64,000 bases of DNA from Salinisphaera sp002433465 (lineage in GTDB: Bacteria; Pseudomonadota; Gammaproteobacteria; Nevskiales; Salinisphaeraceae): positions 186,001 to 250,000 of the forward strand of contig NZ_APNL01000003.1 of NCBI RefSeq assembly GCF_040361435.1. The letters run 5' to 3'. The translations under genes were made by a program, and so were the position numbers. Under the pieces are notes generated by a model. That model ran no database searches, was not told where the DNA came from, and worked only from the letters and a program-made list of their open reading frames with translations. Positions 24,196 to 31,794 of this stretch are shown piece after piece; the first letter of the stretch is position 1, and the number at the start of each line of letters is the position of its first letter.

Positions 24196-24792
24196 CTATA
24201 GGGCGCGTCTACCGCTGAAGGCCTGGCTGAGGGTGCCGGCATCGACATACTCCAGCTCGCCGCCGATGGGTACGCCGTGGGCGATACGGGAAACGCCGGC
24301 ATTGTTCTGCCGGGCCAGATCGGCCACGTATTGTGCGGTGGCCTCACCTTCTACCGTGGCGCCCGTGGCGAGGATGACTTCCTCCACGCTGCCGTCCGAC
24401 AGGCGTTGCCGCAGGATATCCAGGCCGAGCTCGTTGGGGCCGATGCCGTCGATCGGCGACAGCCGCCCCAGCAGCACGAAGTAGCGGCCGCCGAAGTCGG
24501 TATTCTGTTCGATGGCCATGACGTCGGCCGGGCTTTCCACCACGCACACCAGCGACGGGTCGCGACGTTCGTTCGAGCAGATATCGCAGATTTCGTGCTC
24601 GGTGAACATGCGACAGGATTTGCAGTGCTGGACGTTTTCTACCGCCTGCTCGATTGTACGTGCCAGATGCGCCGCACCCTCGCGTTCGCGCTGGAGCATG
24701 TGAAACGCCATGCGCTGGGCGCTTTTCGCGCCGACGCCGGGCAGGATGCGCAGCGCGTCGATCAGGCTGGTCAAGGCCGGGGAAAACGCCAT
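24196..24792 (-). CDS. recR: Recombination mediator RecR
   Basis: A 198-residue protein with the helix-hairpin-helix LRILPGVGAKSAQRMAFHML, a C4 zinc finger CKSCRMFTEHEICDICSNER and the Toprim domain (VCVVESPADVMAIEQ, then GRYFVLLGRLSPIDGIGPNE). With RecF and RecO it loads RecA at single-strand gaps. It follows dnaX and the YbaB gene in the usual dnaX-ybaB-recR order; 47 bp separate it from the latter. Confidence 0.97.
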   Translation of the reverse strand: MAFSPALTSLIDALRILPGVGAKSAQRMAFHMLQREREGAAHLARTIEQAVENVQHCKSCRMFTEHEICDICSNERRDPSLVCVVESPADVMAIEQNTDFGGRYFVLLGRLSPIDGIGPNELGLDILRQRLSDGSVEEVILATGATVEGEATAQYVADLARQNNAGVSRIAHGVPIGGELEYVDAGTLSQAFSGRRAL

Positions 24793-24839
24793 GCCCTACC
24801 CGTGCCTCGCGCTGGCGGCAATCCGGACCGTGGTCACGA

Positions 24840-25163
24840 TCAGAACGGCAGGTTCATGCCGGGCGGCAGATCCAGGCCGCCGGTCATTTCCGACATCTTT
24901 TCCTTGCTGGCCGCGCTCACGCGCTGAACGGCGTCGTTGATGGCGGCGGCGATGAGGTCTTCGGCGAATTCGCGATCTTCCTCGAACACGCTCGGGTCGA
25001 TGACCACGTTCTTGACCTCGTGCTTGCCGTTCATCACGACCTTCACCAGGCCGGCGCCGGATTCGCCGGTGATTTCCATCTTGGCGAGCTCGGCCTGGGC
25101 TTCCTGCATCTTGCCCTGCATGGCCTGCGCCTGCTGCATGATCTTGCCTAGTTGACCTTTCAT
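24840..25163 (-). CDS. YbaB/EbfC nucleoid-associated protein
   Basis: A 107-residue dimeric DNA-binding protein. The N-terminal coiled-coil helix QLGKIMQQAQAMQGKMQEAQ is typical, followed by the beta-sheet core VKVVMNGKHEVKNVVIDPSV and a C-terminal tail with a GGLDLPPG motif. It probably binds DNA as tweezer-shaped dimers. The ATG overlaps the dnaX stop by 4 bp, and recR follows, the conserved operon. Confidence 0.95.
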   Translation of the reverse strand: MKGQLGKIMQQAQAMQGKMQEAQAELAKMEITGESGAGLVKVVMNGKHEVKNVVIDPSVFEEDREFAEDLIAAAINDAVQRVSAASKEKMSEMTGGLDLPPGMNLPF

Positions 25164-27142
25164 AGTTCGTCTCGGTTGGGCATCGCCTTGCTATGGCGAT
25201 GTGGCTTGATGGTTTCGGCACGCAGTTGCGCGCCGAGGCGCTGACGCAACTTCTGCACGAAGGGGTCGTTTTCTATCGATGCCACGGCGGCCTGCTGGCG
25301 TGCCTGGGCGTCCTGCTCGATACGCTGGGCCGGCGTGTTGCGTGCCTCGTCGACAAATTCGATCGACAGATGCGGCGCTTCGCGGGGCGACCACTCGGCG
25401 GCCAGCGCGTGCTGCAGCGCGTCCTTGTTATTGGGCGTGGCGAGAAATTCGTTGGCCCGTGCCAGCGCCAGCACGATCTGGTTTTCGTCCAGACGGCGAC
25501 AGATGCCGTTGTGGGCGAGCTGAGCGGCGAAACCGCCCAGCTCCAGCCGCTCGACCAGCGTATGCCATTCGTCCGGGCCCATGTTCGCGGCCGGTTCGGG
25601 CGGCGCCGATTCTGCCTGGACCTGGGCGGGCGCCGCGGTGTCTTCTTCGCGCGCCACCGCCTGCGCGGTCGCCTTCCGCGGCTGTTCCACGTTCGGCGTT
25701 GGCTCGGCCGCGGCACTGTCTTGGCCATCGACCGACGACGCCACCGGCTCGGACGTTGCCTGTTCGACGGGCTCAGGCGCCGGCTGGGATGCCGGGCGGC
25801 TATCGATAGGAGTCGGGGTCACGTTCTCCGGCGCCGGCTCGGGGGGTGCCGGCGGCTCGGAGGATGCCGTATTTGAGCGCGCCGGCGGGGTTTGATCGGT
25901 ATCGGGCCGGGCGGCGCCATTGAGCTGGGCACGTACCTGGGCAATGCCACTGGCCGGCGTCGATGCCTTGTCTGGCGCGGACGCTGCCGGCGCGGGCCGG
26001 GCCGTATCTGCGGGTTCGTTGTGCGCCTGGGGCGGCGCCGCGCCACCGACTTCCGCCTCGGCGGGGGCAAAGGCCAGCATGCGCAGCACGCTCATTTTCA
26101 CGCCGACCAGCGGATCCGGCGCATGGGCCAGATCGCGCACGCCGGCCAGCGCGATGTCGTAGAACAGATGCACGCTGGCCCGATCGGCGCGTTCGGCGAC
26201 CGGTGCCCAGATCTCGCCGCCGTCGTCGGTGGCCTCGCCCACCAGATGAATCGTGGCGATCTGTTGCCAGGCCGTGGCCAGCGCTTCGAGCAGATACCGC
26301 ATGTCGATGCCCTGGGCATAAAGCCCGGCGAGCGCATCGAGCGCGGCCGGCGCGCGCGCGTCCACAATGGCCTCGACGAGCTCCACCACCCGCCCCTGGC
26401 CGATCGTACCCAGCATGTCGCGTACCGGCTCGGCCTCGAGCCGGCCGCCGCTGAACGCAATCGCCTGGTCGAGCAGCGACAAGCCATCGCGCATGCTGCC
26501 GTCGGCGGCGCGCGCCACTTCCACAAGCGCCTGTTCTTGGGCCTCGATGGACTCCGCGTCGACGATGTGGCGAAGCTGCGCAGCGATCTCGGCGACCGGC
26601 AATCGCTTGAGGGGAAACTGCAGACAGCGCGAGAGAATGGTGACCGGGATTTTTTCCGGTTCGGTGGTCGCGAGCAGGAACTGGACGCGCGGCGGCGGTT
26701 CTTCGAGCGTTTTGAGCAGCGCGTTGAAGGAATGCTTGGAAAGCATGTGTACCTCGTCAATGAGGTACACCTTGGTACGCCCCCGCGTGGGCGCGTACTG
26801 GACGTTGTCCATGAGCTCGCGGGTGTCGTCCACGCCGGTACGCGATGCGGCGTCGACTTCGATGAGGTCGACAAAGCGCCCCTCGTCGATCTCGCGGCAG
26901 GTTGCACAGGCCTCGTTGCCACGACAGGGATGCGCGGTGGTGCCGTGCTCGCAGTTCAGGCATTTGGCGATGATGCGCGCAAGCGTTGTCTTGCCCACCC
27001 CGCGGGTACCGGAAAACAGCAGTGCGTGGTGCAGCTTGTCGTGATCGAGCGCGTGGGTAAGCGCACGCACCACATGTGCCTGGCCGACGAGCTCGTCGAA
27101 CCGTCGCGGCCGCCAGGTTCGGGCAAGCGCCTGAAAACTCAT
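25160..27142 (-). CDS. dnaX: DNA polymerase III subunits gamma/tau
   Basis: From the ATG at 27142 (MSFQALARTWRPRRFDELVG) the protein has 660 residues; the frame is open to 27226 but the extra residues do not belong to the family. The AAA+ clamp-loader module has Walker A GTRGVGKTT near residue 45, a zinc module with four Cys (CLNCEHGT, CRGNEACATC), Walker B YLIDEVHML and the SRC motif ILSRCLQFPL. A Pro/Ala-rich linker of about 150 residues precedes the tau-specific C-terminal domain that binds DnaB and the polymerase core. No A-rich slippery frameshift site was noticed, so gamma production, if any, is not explained by an obvious signal. Confidence 0.97.
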   Translation of the reverse strand: MSFQALARTWRPRRFDELVGQAHVVRALTHALDHDKLHHALLFSGTRGVGKTTLARIIAKCLNCEHGTTAHPCRGNEACATCREIDEGRFVDLIEVDAASRTGVDDTRELMDNVQYAPTRGRTKVYLIDEVHMLSKHSFNALLKTLEEPPPRVQFLLATTEPEKIPVTILSRCLQFPLKRLPVAEIAAQLRHIVDAESIEAQEQALVEVARAADGSMRDGLSLLDQAIAFSGGRLEAEPVRDMLGTIGQGRVVELVEAIVDARAPAALDALAGLYAQGIDMRYLLEALATAWQQIATIHLVGEATDDGGEIWAPVAERADRASVHLFYDIALAGVRDLAHAPDPLVGVKMSVLRMLAFAPAEAEVGGAAPPQAHNEPADTARPAPAASAPDKASTPASGIAQVRAQLNGAARPDTDQTPPARSNTASSEPPAPPEPAPENVTPTPIDSRPASQPAPEPVEQATSEPVASSVDGQDSAAAEPTPNVEQPRKATAQAVAREEDTAAPAQVQAESAPPEPAANMGPDEWHTLVERLELGGFAAQLAHNGICRRLDENQIVLALARANEFLATPNNKDALQHALAAEWSPREAPHLSIEFVDEARNTPAQRIEQDAQARQQAAVASIENDPFVQKLRQRLGAQLRAETIKPHRHSKAMPNRDEL

Positions 27143-27283
27143 GCGCTGCAGGGACCGGTTTGACGCAAATGCGAAAGATGGTGGGTCATGATTCGCTCGG
27201 ATACGCAGCGCCGCCGGGCAGCGCACGATAGTGGCTCATAGGCTCGACTATCGCGGCGAACGCGGCCGGTTTCAAGCATAAGA

Positions 27284-27398
27284 GGTGGCGGCCCGCGCCA
27301 GCGACCCCCCGGCGCCCGAGCCTGCCGCTGCCGCTGCTCCCTTCCGGGCCTGACGGGGTTCACGGCATGTCGTCGCGGGGGCACCGACGCGGGCCACC
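27284..27398 (-). ncRNA. ffs: Signal recognition particle RNA, small bacterial type
   Basis: On the minus strand the hallmark apical loop GTCAGGCCCGGAAGGGAGCA lies at the centre, and the ends pair as GGTGGCCCGCG (5') with CGCGGGCCGCCACC (3'), giving one long hairpin of about 115 nt. This is the 4.5S-type RNA that binds Ffh for co-translational membrane targeting. Position next to dnaX-ybaB-recR is common in gammaproteobacteria. End points are estimated from the closing stem. Confidence 0.92.
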
Positions 27399-27579
27399 AT
27401 GGAAAGCGAAAGAACGTTGTACAGCGTGTTCGCTGCATGTCCTGTGGGCGCAGACGATACACAAAAACACGCACTTGGGCCAGCCGGAATCGGGCATCGC
27501 CGGCATCGGCAACTGCTGACCGGGCCGATCGCGCAGGCTTGCCGCGCCCGCGCCGGGTCGGTGCGCGGGGCCGGCGTAT

Positions 27580-29646
27580 CTAGCCGACCCGGGCGGGCGT
27601 CATGAGCTGGCCAAAGGCATCGGCGGGCAACGGCCGGCTGAGCAAAAACCCCTGTACCTCATCGCAGCCAACGCGCTGCAGATAACACAGCTGTGATTCG
27701 GTCTCCACGCCTTCGGCCACCACCCTGAGCCCTAGCTCGTGCGACAGCCGAATGATCCAGTCGACGACTTCGGCCCGGGATTCGCGCAGGCTGGGCAGAT
27801 CGGCGATAAAGCCGCGGTCGATCTTGATCTGCTGGATCGGCAGCTGTTTGAGATAGAACAGGCTCGAATAGCCGGTACCGAAGTCGTCGAGGGCAACCTC
27901 GATACCCATATGTTTGAACATGCCCATGGCACTGCGCGCCTGCACGATTTCGCGCACTGCCAGCGATTCGGTGATCTCGAAGCTGATACACGCGGGATCG
28001 AGTTCGTACTTGTCGAGACAGGCCTGGACATGATCGGAAAGCGCTTCGTCGCGAAGACGAACCGCCGAAAGATTGACCGAGATGGGGGGCACGCTCAGCC
28101 CTGCGTCGAGCCAGCCGCGAATGTGGCCGCCCACCAGGTTGAGCACGCGTACTTCCAGCTCGGTGATCAGTCCGCAGCGCTCGGCGATGCCGATGAAACG
28201 CTCCGGTGAAATGAAGCCGCGTACCGCGTGCGGCCAGCGTACCAGCGCCTCCGCCCCCATGAGCGTACGTTCGCGGGTGTCGAACCGCGGCTGAAAATAT
28301 ACCGCCAGACCGTCCCCGCGAATGGCTTCGCGTAGCTCGCCCTGCAAGGCGAAATCGTCCGACATGCGGGCGCCCATGTCTTCGCGATAGCGCTCCACTC
28401 GGTTCTTGCCGGCGAGCTTGGCACGGTACATCGCCATATCCGCCGCAGCGATCAGGATCTCGGCATCCGCCCCGTCGTTCGGGCACAGCGCATAGCCGAC
28501 GCTCGCGGCCAGTTCAATACCCTGATATTCCACCGCGGCGATCGCGCTGAGGATACGTTCGCAAACGCTGCGCGCCGTCTGGCTATCGTCCACCGCGTCC
28601 ATGAGCACCACGAATTCATCGCCGCCAATACGCGCGACCATATCCTGCTTGCCCAGCGCTTCCGTGAGCAGTTGCGCGATCCGGTTGAGCAACGCATCGC
28701 CCGCCCGGTGGCCGAGATGATCGTTGATCGCCTTGAAGCCATCGATATCGACATAGGCGACCGCGAAGCCGGTGCCCTGCGTTTTCCAGCTTTCCAGGCG
28801 TTTGTCGATGCGTTCGTTAACCGACGAGCGGTTGGGCAGACCCGTCAATGGATCGTGGCGGCTGCGGTGCAGCAGTTCGGCGTTCGCCTGGCTCAGAGAG
28901 GCCACCAGCTTGGCGGTTTCCGACTCGACGCGGCGATCCTGTATCGACACCACCAGGGCAATGCCGAGAAACACCAGCGTCGAAGCGCCCACCAGCGTTG
29001 CCAGCAGCATGGAATCCAGCGCGGCGGCGTTCGCGACGGCGCTGCCCTGCACGAAACGGGCAGCGGCCATACCTACATAGTGAACGGTGGAGATACTGAG
29101 CGCGAGCATCAGCGAGGCGACGATCTTGCGCGCGAAGCCGCCACGAACACGCGGCTCGCGCATGAACGAAACGCTGTAAACGGCGATAACCGACGCGAGG
29201 AACGATACCGCCACCGATGCAATGATGAGTACAGAGTCGTACTCGATACCCGGCTCGACATGCATTGCATGCATGCCTGCGTAATGCATGCTGGTGATAC
29301 CCAGCGTAAGCGTGGCACCGCCGGCGAGCACGCGGCGCAGGGGGTGACCAACGCGCGTCGACGCGTTCAGCGCGATGGCGCTGGCGAGCACCGCGATCAC
29401 CCAGGCGGAGACGATAGTGGCCAGATCGTAGCCGAGATCGACCGGCAACTCGAAGGCGATCATCGCCACGAAGTGGCTCGCCCACACACCGGTGCCCAAG
29501 GCAAGCGAACCAGCCAGCAGCCAGCCGTAGGCGCGCCAGCTCCGGCGCGCACCCATGCGGCTTACGACATCAAAGGCGGTATACGAGGCAAGCGTTGCCA
29601 CGAGGACCGACAACACGACAAGTCGCGCGTCGTAACCTCCCGACAT
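27580..29646 (-). CDS. MHYT-GGDEF-EAL cyclic-di-GMP signalling protein
   Basis: A protein of 688 residues from the ATG at 29646 (a TTG at 29676 would add ten; the family begins near GGYDARLVVLS). The N-terminus is a seven-helix MHYT sensor with three motifs (HFVAMIAF, MHYAGMHAM, VHYVGMAA), thought to bind copper or a gas ligand in the membrane. A short coiled coil leads to GGDEF (RIGGDEF near residue 340) and EAL (GAEALVRWPH near 463; EITESLAV; DDFGTGYSS; QQIKIDRGFI). Both active-site motifs look intact. The RxxD inhibitory site before GGDEF is absent (GKQD instead). It could make or break cyclic-di-GMP and so influence exopolysaccharide output. Confidence 0.93.
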   Translation of the reverse strand: MSGGYDARLVVLSVLVATLASYTAFDVVSRMGARRSWRAYGWLLAGSLALGTGVWASHFVAMIAFELPVDLGYDLATIVSAWVIAVLASAIALNASTRVGHPLRRVLAGGATLTLGITSMHYAGMHAMHVEPGIEYDSVLIIASVAVSFLASVIAVYSVSFMREPRVRGGFARKIVASLMLALSISTVHYVGMAAARFVQGSAVANAAALDSMLLATLVGASTLVFLGIALVVSIQDRRVESETAKLVASLSQANAELLHRSRHDPLTGLPNRSSVNERIDKRLESWKTQGTGFAVAYVDIDGFKAINDHLGHRAGDALLNRIAQLLTEALGKQDMVARIGGDEFVVLMDAVDDSQTARSVCERILSAIAAVEYQGIELAASVGYALCPNDGADAEILIAAADMAMYRAKLAGKNRVERYREDMGARMSDDFALQGELREAIRGDGLAVYFQPRFDTRERTLMGAEALVRWPHAVRGFISPERFIGIAERCGLITELEVRVLNLVGGHIRGWLDAGLSVPPISVNLSAVRLRDEALSDHVQACLDKYELDPACISFEITESLAVREIVQARSAMGMFKHMGIEVALDDFGTGYSSLFYLKQLPIQQIKIDRGFIADLPSLRESRAEVVDWIIRLSHELGLRVVAEGVETESQLCYLQRVGCDEVQGFLLSRPLPADAFGQLMTPARVG

Positions 29647-29958
29647 ATAAACGCTTTGCAACGCGCTGCCCCCCAAAATACGTCCCCTTGTCGGCGTCTG
29701 AGCTGATCCGCACTGCCCTCATGGCAGTCACCGGACTATATAGCCGGCCACTCGTCGCGGGTGTTGCGCGCCGCGGTACGGGTGCTTTTAAGGCTGAAGC
29801 TTACACCGTGTTAGGCCGTATTTATCACAAACTTGTTTTAGAAGGCTACACAAGTGCTTCGCAGCGGGAACATTTCCTGCAGAGACGGCTTCGATTATTT
29901 GCGCCGCGGCACAGACAATGTTCTATTGCAGGCCTATGTTCATCGACACAACCACACT
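29647..29958. other. Divergent intergenic region with perfect hairpin
   Basis: About 310 bp between the MHYT-GGDEF-EAL gene and a small secreted-protein gene. It contains ACTGCC-CTCAT-GGCAGT (29712-29728), a perfect inverted repeat that could be an operator for either gene. The rest is unremarkable and moderately A+T rich near 29815-29850. Confidence 0.45.
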
Positions 29959-30243
29959 ATGAAAACCGTATATCTCGGTATCGGCCTGGTTCTTGCCCTG
30001 GCGGCAACCCAGGCGTCGGCGGATACGCAATGCCGTAAATCGGCCGAGGGCGACGTCAGCTGCCAGCGAGTGCATGAAGACAGCGCCCTGGATTCGGAAA
30101 CCACCGATCAGGACGTCGATCACCCGACGATGGATGACGCGCAGCCCCAGGCCGACGATTCGAAAGACACGGAAGAAAAGCCCCAGGGCGGCGAGCTCGG
30201 CGACGAGTCCATTCAGAGCGGCGATCCGGGGATTACCTATTAA
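29959..30243 (+). CDS. Small acidic secreted protein
   Basis: A 94-residue protein with signal peptide MKTVYLGIGLVLALAATQAS and a likely cleavage after ASA. The mature part is strongly acidic (many Asp/Glu, with DSETTDQDVDHPTMDDAQPQ) and has two cysteines near its start that could form a disulfide. The frame extends upstream to 29854, but the signal peptide fixes the start at 29959. I do not recognise a family; acidity fits a periplasmic protein of a salt-tolerant organism. A hairpin terminator follows 12 bp after the stop. Confidence 0.65.
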   Translation: MKTVYLGIGLVLALAATQASADTQCRKSAEGDVSCQRVHEDSALDSETTDQDVDHPTMDDAQPQADDSKDTEEKPQGGELGDESIQSGDPGITY

Positions 30244-30254
30244 AGAGGCGCCAG

Positions 30255-30282
30255 GCGCAGCGGACGTCACCCGCTGCGCTTT
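30255..30282 (+). terminator. Hairpin terminator
   Basis: GCGCAGCGG-ACGTCAC-CCGCTGCGC, a 9-bp perfect stem followed by TTT, directly after the small secreted-protein gene. Confidence 0.6.
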
Positions 30283-30406
30283 GCCGCAGTGGCGTGCCGT
30301 ATTGGCATAGGCAGGCTCTGGCCGCCGGGCCGTCAGTCAATAGCGGGTTCGCTTCGTAGCCAGCTCAAGCGCTGGTGGGCGAGTCGATATCAAGGCGGGG
30401 TTCTTT

Positions 30407-30436
30407 GTTGGATTACGCTTCGCTAATCCAACCTAC
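30407..30436. repeat. Palindromic repeat, right-arm type
   Basis: A perfect GTTGGATTACGCTTCGCTAA to TCCAACCTAC arm, 24 bp from the 3' end of the tRNA-Ser gene. Confidence 0.8.
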
Positions 30437-30460
30437 GCCTATGGGCAGGGTTTGCCGGGG

Positions 30461-30551
<91 letters not shown>

Positions 30552-30684
30552 GTTACCGGCTGCGCATTGTATCGTAAAAAAAGCCTTTATGGGCTGTCGA
30601 AAAGGGAAGGATTATTGAAGCTCGCCGTTCGCGATCTTCAATCATTGCGGGCTGACGTGCTGCCCATGTTCTTGTCGGCTGCGA

Positions 30685-30776
30685 TGCAGCCGGTCGAATT
30701 CTCGGTACGGGCGAGATCAGTCGAAACGCACGCACGCTTTTCAGCCGTGCCCCTTCGACTGCTCGCACAGCTCTTC
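30685..30776 (-). pseudogene. Decayed tRNA-Ser copy
   Basis: The sequence aligns with the intact tRNA-Ser 130-225 bp away, including its upstream flank (TCTGCGCGTTGGATCGTAAA against GCTGCGCATTGTATCGTAAA on the plus strand). The D-arm and anticodon arm are mostly kept (CACGG-CTGAAAA-GCGTG, anticodon position GAA), but the acceptor stem and T-stem no longer pair and the -10-like TACAAT is lost. It looks like an old tandem duplication that has decayed. Confidence 0.72.
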
Positions 30777-31032
30777 AGTTACGTCTGCGCGTTGGATCGT
30801 AAACAACACAGGAGCCGAAAGGCAGGCCGGGCATTGGTGCCAACCGATCCCCACCCTCGGCCACCGCCCCTTGAGCAGCCGCAGCGGTTATCGGGCGCAC
30901 GGCATGCGTTCGGCATATAAAAACACGCGCCTCGCAGGTTGCCTGGGTCGGATGAGCGCTGCGGCCGCATCCGCCAGCCCTGAGTGCGTGTTCGGATTAC
31001 GGGCCGATTGGGCTCTGGGGGCTGCGTTCGCT

Positions 31033-31062
31033 GTTGGATTACGCTTCGCTAATCCAACCTAC
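31033..31062. repeat. Palindromic repeat, right-arm type
   Basis: A perfect GTTGGATTACGCTTCGCTAA to TCCAACCTAC arm, 28 bp before the next full composite copy. The region 30777-31403 holds only repeats and no gene. Confidence 0.8.
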
Positions 31063-31090
31063 GGCCGCTACGCAGATTGGCCGAAGGCTT

Positions 31091-31210
31091 GTAGGCTGGG
31101 TTAGGCCGAAGGCCGTAAGCCAACACGGGCGCAGCACCCGTCGCTGTTCAGAGCCTGGCGGCACACGGGCTACGTTCGTCGTTGGATTACGCTGCGCTAA
31201 TCCAACCTAC
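31091..31210. repeat. Composite palindromic repeat, full 120-bp copy
   Basis: The left arm is GTAGGCTGGGTTAGGCCGAA to GGCCGTAAGCCAAC and folds through GGCC-GAA-GGCC. A spacer of about 56 nt follows (ACGGGCGCAGCACCCGTCGC...). The right arm is GTTGGATTACGCTGCGCTAA to TCCAACCTAC. The ends GTAGG(C/T)TGG and CCAACCTAC form a terminal inverted repeat, so the element has two hairpins inside a larger inverted repeat. Confidence 0.85.
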
Positions 31211-31238
31211 GGTCGCTACGCGGATTACCCGACGGCTT

Positions 31239-31359
31239 GTAGGTTGGGTTAGGCCGAAGGCCGTAAGCCAACTCGGGCACGGCACCCGTGGCTGTTCAGA
31301 GCCCTGGCGGCACACGGGCTACGTTCGTCGTTGGATTACGCTGCGCTAATCCAACCTAC
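31239..31359. repeat. Composite palindromic repeat, full 121-bp copy
   Basis: Nearly identical to the copy at 31091-31210, including the spacer (GGCGGCACACGGGCTACGTT is shared). The two copies are tandem with 28 bp between them, and that linker (CGGTCGCTACGCGGATTACC) resembles the one before the first copy. Confidence 0.85.
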
Positions 31360-31403
31360 GCACGAAGCGCATGCCGAACAGGCAGTCGGCGGCAGGCCGC
31401 TTT

Positions 31404-31685
31404 CTAGCTGGTCATCGCCGGCGGCGTAACCAGACAGCGCGCTGCCGGGTCTTCGGCGTCGCGGTCGGCGGGCACCTCATCGAAGTAACCGACCGGCCCA
31501 TCCGCGACGTCGGGCACACGCATGCTCGGATCGGGCCGCGGCGCATCCAGACCGGCTGGGCTGGTCAGCGGCGGAAAGGATTGCGCGCTCATATAGGGCT
31601 GCGTCTTCAGGCAAGCAGGCGTCGTACTGCAGGCAGCAAGCCCCAGCAGGCCCGTCGCGAACACGGGAAGAAGCAATTTTTTCAC
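31404..31685 (-). CDS. Small lipoprotein
   Basis: 93 residues from a GTG at 31685, chosen because GGAG lies 5 nt before it and because it gives a proper signal peptide, VKKLLLPVFATGLLGLAACS, with lipobox LAAC (Cys19). An ATG-opened frame from 31778 would bury the signal peptide. The mature part has the pattern YMSAQSFPPLTSPAGLDAPR then PDPSMRVPDV, seen in several gammaproteobacterial outer-membrane lipoproteins including the N-terminus of BamC-like proteins, but it is too short for BamC. It lies downstream of the yjbH-like gene in the same direction. Confidence 0.65.
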   Translation of the reverse strand: MKKLLLPVFATGLLGLAACSTTPACLKTQPYMSAQSFPPLTSPAGLDAPRPDPSMRVPDVADGPVGYFDEVPADRDAEDPAARCLVTPPAMTS

Positions 31686-31794
31686 GAATACTCCACTAAA
31701 TCGGCGCCTGGGCATACGCGATGTCGCGCCGCCCGCTGGGCGCATCCTATCACTGCCCTCGCCTTTGAGCATGCACACGTATCGGCTGCGCCCA

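Noticed and set aside
25160..27142. Programmed frameshift in dnaX producing gamma
   Set aside because: No A-AAA-AAG-type slippery run with a downstream hairpin was found in the linker region.
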